From: Phoma sp. XZ068
Taxonomy: Eukaryota; Ascomycota; Dothideomycetes; Pleosporales; Didymellaceae
Length of the DNA: 64,000 nt
Direction: 5' to 3'
Assembly: GCA_004835665.1 (NCBI GenBank)
Contig: RBKR01000022.1
Span: 186,001-250,000, forward strand
The position numbers and the translations under genes are program-made. Below the pieces are notes generated by a model. That model was not told the DNA's origin. It ran no database searches and saw only the letters and a program-made list of their open reading frames with translations. Shown here one piece after another: positions 61,089 through 64,000 of the stretch (positions are counted from its first letter, which is position 1; every line of letters begins with the position of its first letter).

Positions 61089-61312
61089 CTGCCACAGGTT
61101 AAGTCTGTTCTACACGGGGGGCAAGCATGAGTCCTTTCGCTGGTATTATCCAGATCAAGTTGAAACCGTATAATCTCAGAACGAATTCAGATGTCGTCTG
61201 CTTTTCCATCTGGCCATCCTCGTAGGGCATGACGAGAGCAGCAGAGACTTCCGAAGACGAACACCGGTTCATGCAGTATACTTATTATTCAGTATACTTT
61301 GCTTGAAAGTAC
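61089..61312 (-). promoter_or_regulatory. Probable 5' UTR intron enclosing the riboswitch
   Basis: A donor AAG|GTACTTTC at 61312 and an acceptor ACTTAACCTGTGGCAG ending at 61089 flank the aptamer on the minus strand. The ACTTAAC could serve as branch site. Splicing would remove the riboswitch, leaving a short leader before the ATG at 61057. Other donors inside the aptamer region may be used when TPP is absent. This is inference from sequence only. Confidence 0.5.
61125..61274 (-). ncRNA. TPP riboswitch in the THI4 5' leader
   Basis: Read on the minus strand, the aptamer shows CTGAGA (61174-61179) and the strongly conserved TGATCTGGATAATACCAGCG (about 61138-61157) followed by AAAGGA. The closing P1 stem pairs GCATGA (starting at 61274) with TCATGC (ending at 61125). 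The long P3 arm between 61180 and 61255 is typical of fungal versions. It binds thiamine pyrophosphate. It lies within a probable leader intron, so control is most likely by alternative splicing, as known for fungal THI4/NMT1 genes. Confidence 0.93.
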
Positions 61313-63967
61313 CTTGATGGCATGAGGATAACGCCCGCTGGCGGACCGCATCTTGTATGGCGGCTTCCATACTTGTAGTGAGTACCTGCATCATGGTCAG
61401 TGGATCCCCCTACATCGTAGGCAAGTTGAGTGGAGGAGTACGGATGATAAGTCAGAAAGCGGACCGAGGATTGATGAAAGACAGAAGTTAGAAGAGGCTT
61501 GCGTTATTAAATAGTTGCTCGCACCCCACGTCCTGCGTCCACGTTTATCCATGTTGAACCGTCGTAGTGGGGTAGTTGTACCTAGCTCTGCAGCTTGCTC
61601 CATTTGTCCAGGACAGCCCCACCTCTGCCAACGTCTTATTCGAGGACTAATTGCTCCCTGGAGGAGATATACCTAGGTACGCAAGGTTATGATGCCCATT
61701 GCTCCCGCCAGGTTGCATGTTCCGACCAATGCCAGACTCTTGAGGAGTCATCACTCAGAGCACAGAGGGATGGTGAGGGGTAAAACTAAGATAACATCTT
61801 GCAATCTATGCCACGACGGTACTCGACATTGGCGATCGTGATCGTACAAAGCCAATAGAATCTTACTCGGAGTGGCTATCCTGCTCGGTGTGACATGTGT
61901 AAATCTTCTTGTCTTCCTTCTGGTCCGCTCGAAGTCACCTGACGGGAGTCTGTAGGTAAAGCAAAGGCAATTGATGGACACATAAATGTAGTGACCGATT
62001 GGGGCTTTCCAAAACAGTTGAATAGCTTTGGTTTCCGAAGCCAACATGAAATTGATCGCGAGACAATCAAATGAACAAACATTGTTGAGGCTTGGATATC
62101 GTAGGCACGATGTAGAATGCCAACAGTGGTGCGTCCCAAGCGTGAAAACCACGGTAGATATCTGTGTGGTGTGAAGAGTCCTTGTGCAAATATTCATGCT
62201 TAGAGGACTTTTACTGGCAGGAAAGCAAATGCGTCATCGTGCCGGGCTAGAGGAACCTCATCTGGGATGTAGTCATGAAATTGCGGGGAGGAGGCTGAAC
62301 GAACGTGCCAATGCTTGCCCCGATCGCCAAACAATAGGGATGGTCACACTGAAGGATGCTCTCAGAACTGATCGACGGCCTTCGATTACGAAGCTCCACT
62401 GTCACCTCAACACTCCAGCACGACCCACCCGGACGTATATCTGCATTGTGTTGATTATTGCGTTTCGTGTATAATTGTGCATATAACAGGGCGAGGTTTA
62501 GAGTACGAGGTTGTGCTGCTTGTTGTTGCGAGGCCCGTTACCATGTGTGCAAGGCGTTCCTTCTCCATCCGGCAACAGGTACCGGCGGTACGGATCTCAT
62601 AAGGCGACGTTCGGTAGGATGAAACACGTCCGTGACCCTCTGCCATTCCCGCTCGTCTCAGGGTCGTGATTTGGTAAGGTGATGACAGAAATGCAGTTGA
62701 AACGGATCCGTCCCAGATGGGAGTACGAGCGCGGACACAAACAACGTGCTTGTTTAAGTTGCCAGCTCAACGAAGTTGGGAGATGGCGTGGGCTTTCCCG
62801 GACAAGAAGACAAGCGCTAGCGTGGCAGTTGCGCAGCTCACCATGAACCGTTTGTCTCTGATGAGCGTTGCTTGTCAGACGGACGCGGACCACGTGTAGG
62901 GTAGGGCAGCGTTGCAATAGGGTCTGAAACATGCCTTATTTGCGTGCAGGCTGTGCTTTTCGGTTGGCGCACCGATGCACCTGGCGGTGACAGACATGTG
63001 TCAGACGGTCAGCAAGCTGGCCGTGTACCTGCAGCTGAGGTTGTACGTCTGGTAGCAAGGCCTTGGTTTGCAAGTCCGGCCTTCTATTTCGAGGTACGCG
63101 TGTGATTCCAGCGCACCGCAACAACGGACTGGCTGGGGGCCAACAAGGCCATTGTGCGGGCAGGTCTGCCGATCTGACAGTCGACGATTCGCCATGTCGT
63201 CCATGGCAACATGGGAAGCGGGATGGGCGTCCCCTTGGGTCGCCAGTGCTAGCGGTGCTTGGGATAGAGGCAGCGCTTGGGCGAATGGGGCTTGGCGGTG
63301 TGGGGTTGGGCCAGGGGATTCGTGGCCAGGCAACATGAAACACTCTCTCCGGATGGGCTCTGCGGCGAGCGACTCGGTGCGGCTGAGGGCGCGCTGTGGC
63401 GAGAAGCTGGCCGAGGACTGTCTGCCCGCGGCACTGCGTGCATGCTCGCCGGCCGCGCACGCTGTGCTGCACGCCCTTCGCACCGCGCTCAGGATCTGCA
63501 GAGACGCCCAAGCTGCACGGCCAGCGTCCAGCCATCCAAGCCCGGCGCAGGTCCAGCGACGCGCGACGTCTGTGCATCCGCGATTACCAGCGACTAGAGC
63601 GCGAGATCCCAGGGTCTGCTGGTCAAAGCGGGCGCCCTCTCAAGCTACCACATATCGACATCCTCACCTGCCGCAGAGCCCTCACGCCCGCCCCGAGAGC
63701 CCCCAGCTGGTGCTCGCCGCTCCTGTCGCTGTCGCTGTCGCTGTCGCTGCCGCTGCCGCTGCGTGTGCATTGTCGCTGACGCCATGCCCGCTGGGGACAA
63801 CGCGCCCTGATTTTCTCACACCCGCCTCCGCGTGCTCGCCGCCGCAGCTGAGCCCGTTCGCTCGCCCCAGCCAATTCACCGCCAACTGACCTCCGCGCCC
63901 CGCCCGTTCGCTCGCACCACGCCCTCGCTGCCCACGACCGCCCTCTCGCACACCGCGCCGACGCACC
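61313..63967. other. Long intergenic region without a supported gene
   Basis: Between the THI4 leader and the next gene I found only overlapping chance frames on both strands. The last kilobase is GC-rich with a pyrimidine-rich stretch, consistent with a promoter and leader for the gene starting at 63968. Confidence 0.5.
63723..63762 (+). repeat. Hexanucleotide microsatellite
   Basis: Four CTGTCG units are followed by two CTGCCG units and a partial CTGCG. It lies about 200 bp before the last start codon in the window. Confidence 0.9.
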
Positions 63968-64000
63968 ATGGACTCGCCCGGCGGCTACCCAGAGTCGCTG
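63968..64000 (+). CDS. Start of a gene cut by the window edge
   Basis: ATG at 63968 in the context GCACCATGG opens a frame of eleven codons (MDSPGGYPESL) to the end of the window. It is preceded by a long CT-rich, C-rich leader typical of fungal promoters. The product cannot be known from this fragment. Confidence 0.45.
   Translation, partial: MDSPGGYPESL

Noticed and set aside
63068..63889. Overlapping long open frames on both strands
   Set aside because: GC-rich promoter/leader sequence of the gene starting at 63968 generates stop-poor frames in several phases; none has recognisable content.
1..64000. CRISPR arrays, tRNA or rRNA genes
   Set aside because: I looked for spaced short repeats, T-arm-like GGTTCGAATC motifs and rRNA-like blocks and found none; the only regular array is the 71-bp tandem repeat, which has no spacers.

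Overview
This window looks like a piece of a filamentous ascomycete genome, most plausibly a dothideomycete of the Pleosporales type. The evidence is short GT-AG introns (about 46-59 nt in the housekeeping genes), fungal gene families (STU1, THI4 with a TPP riboswitch, an mtr-type amino acid permease, a TBC1D20/Gyp8-like protein) and long AT-rich blocks carrying the signature of repeat-induced point mutation (RIP). The genus is inference; no species marker is present.

Layout. Bases 1 to about 35150 form a repeat compartment. Most of it (1-6190, 9490-21217, 21807-24181, 26048-30240, 32094-35150) is extremely AT-rich, nearly free of CpA, TpG and CpG, and crowded with TAG/TAA. It holds decayed Gypsy retrotransposons with chromodomain integrase (1-4740) and their LTRs, a minus-strand Plavaka-like DNA transposon relic (about 18650-20090), a 71-bp tandem array (29676-30090) and much unassignable repeat. 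Four blocks inside it escaped mutation: a 3.3-kb island (about 6190-9490) with a nucleoside phosphorylase pseudogene and a two-exon gene for a small secreted cysteine-containing protein; a 579-bp solo LTR with a 5-bp target duplication (21223-21801); and two complete, apparently intact pogo/Fot1-like DDE transposons with long terminal inverted repeats and TA target sites (24184-26045 and 30243-32091).

From about 35150 to 64000 base composition becomes normal. At the edge lies a frame-broken highly reducing polyketide synthase relic (ER-KR-ACP part). It is followed by an mtr-like amino acid permease, a microbial-type PARG (TIGR02452) protein, an unknown pseudogene, a 1465-aa MMS1_N/CPSF_A beta-propeller protein, a TBC-domain RabGAP with a C-terminal membrane anchor, a possible six-cysteine terminal exon, a small low-complexity hypothetical gene, a second small secreted cysteine-rich protein, STU1/CLASP, THI4 with its upstream TPP riboswitch, and the first codons of one more gene at the right edge. 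These are independent fungal genes, not an operon.

The most notable signals are: two related transposons whose inverted repeats each carry a different motif iterated at the same 17-bp spacing; an unmutated LTR beside heavily mutated copies, allowing RIP context to be read base by base; small secreted protein genes, one of them inside the RIP desert; a likely GC-AG intron; and the THI4 riboswitch. I did not find a clearly unprecedented multi-gene system.
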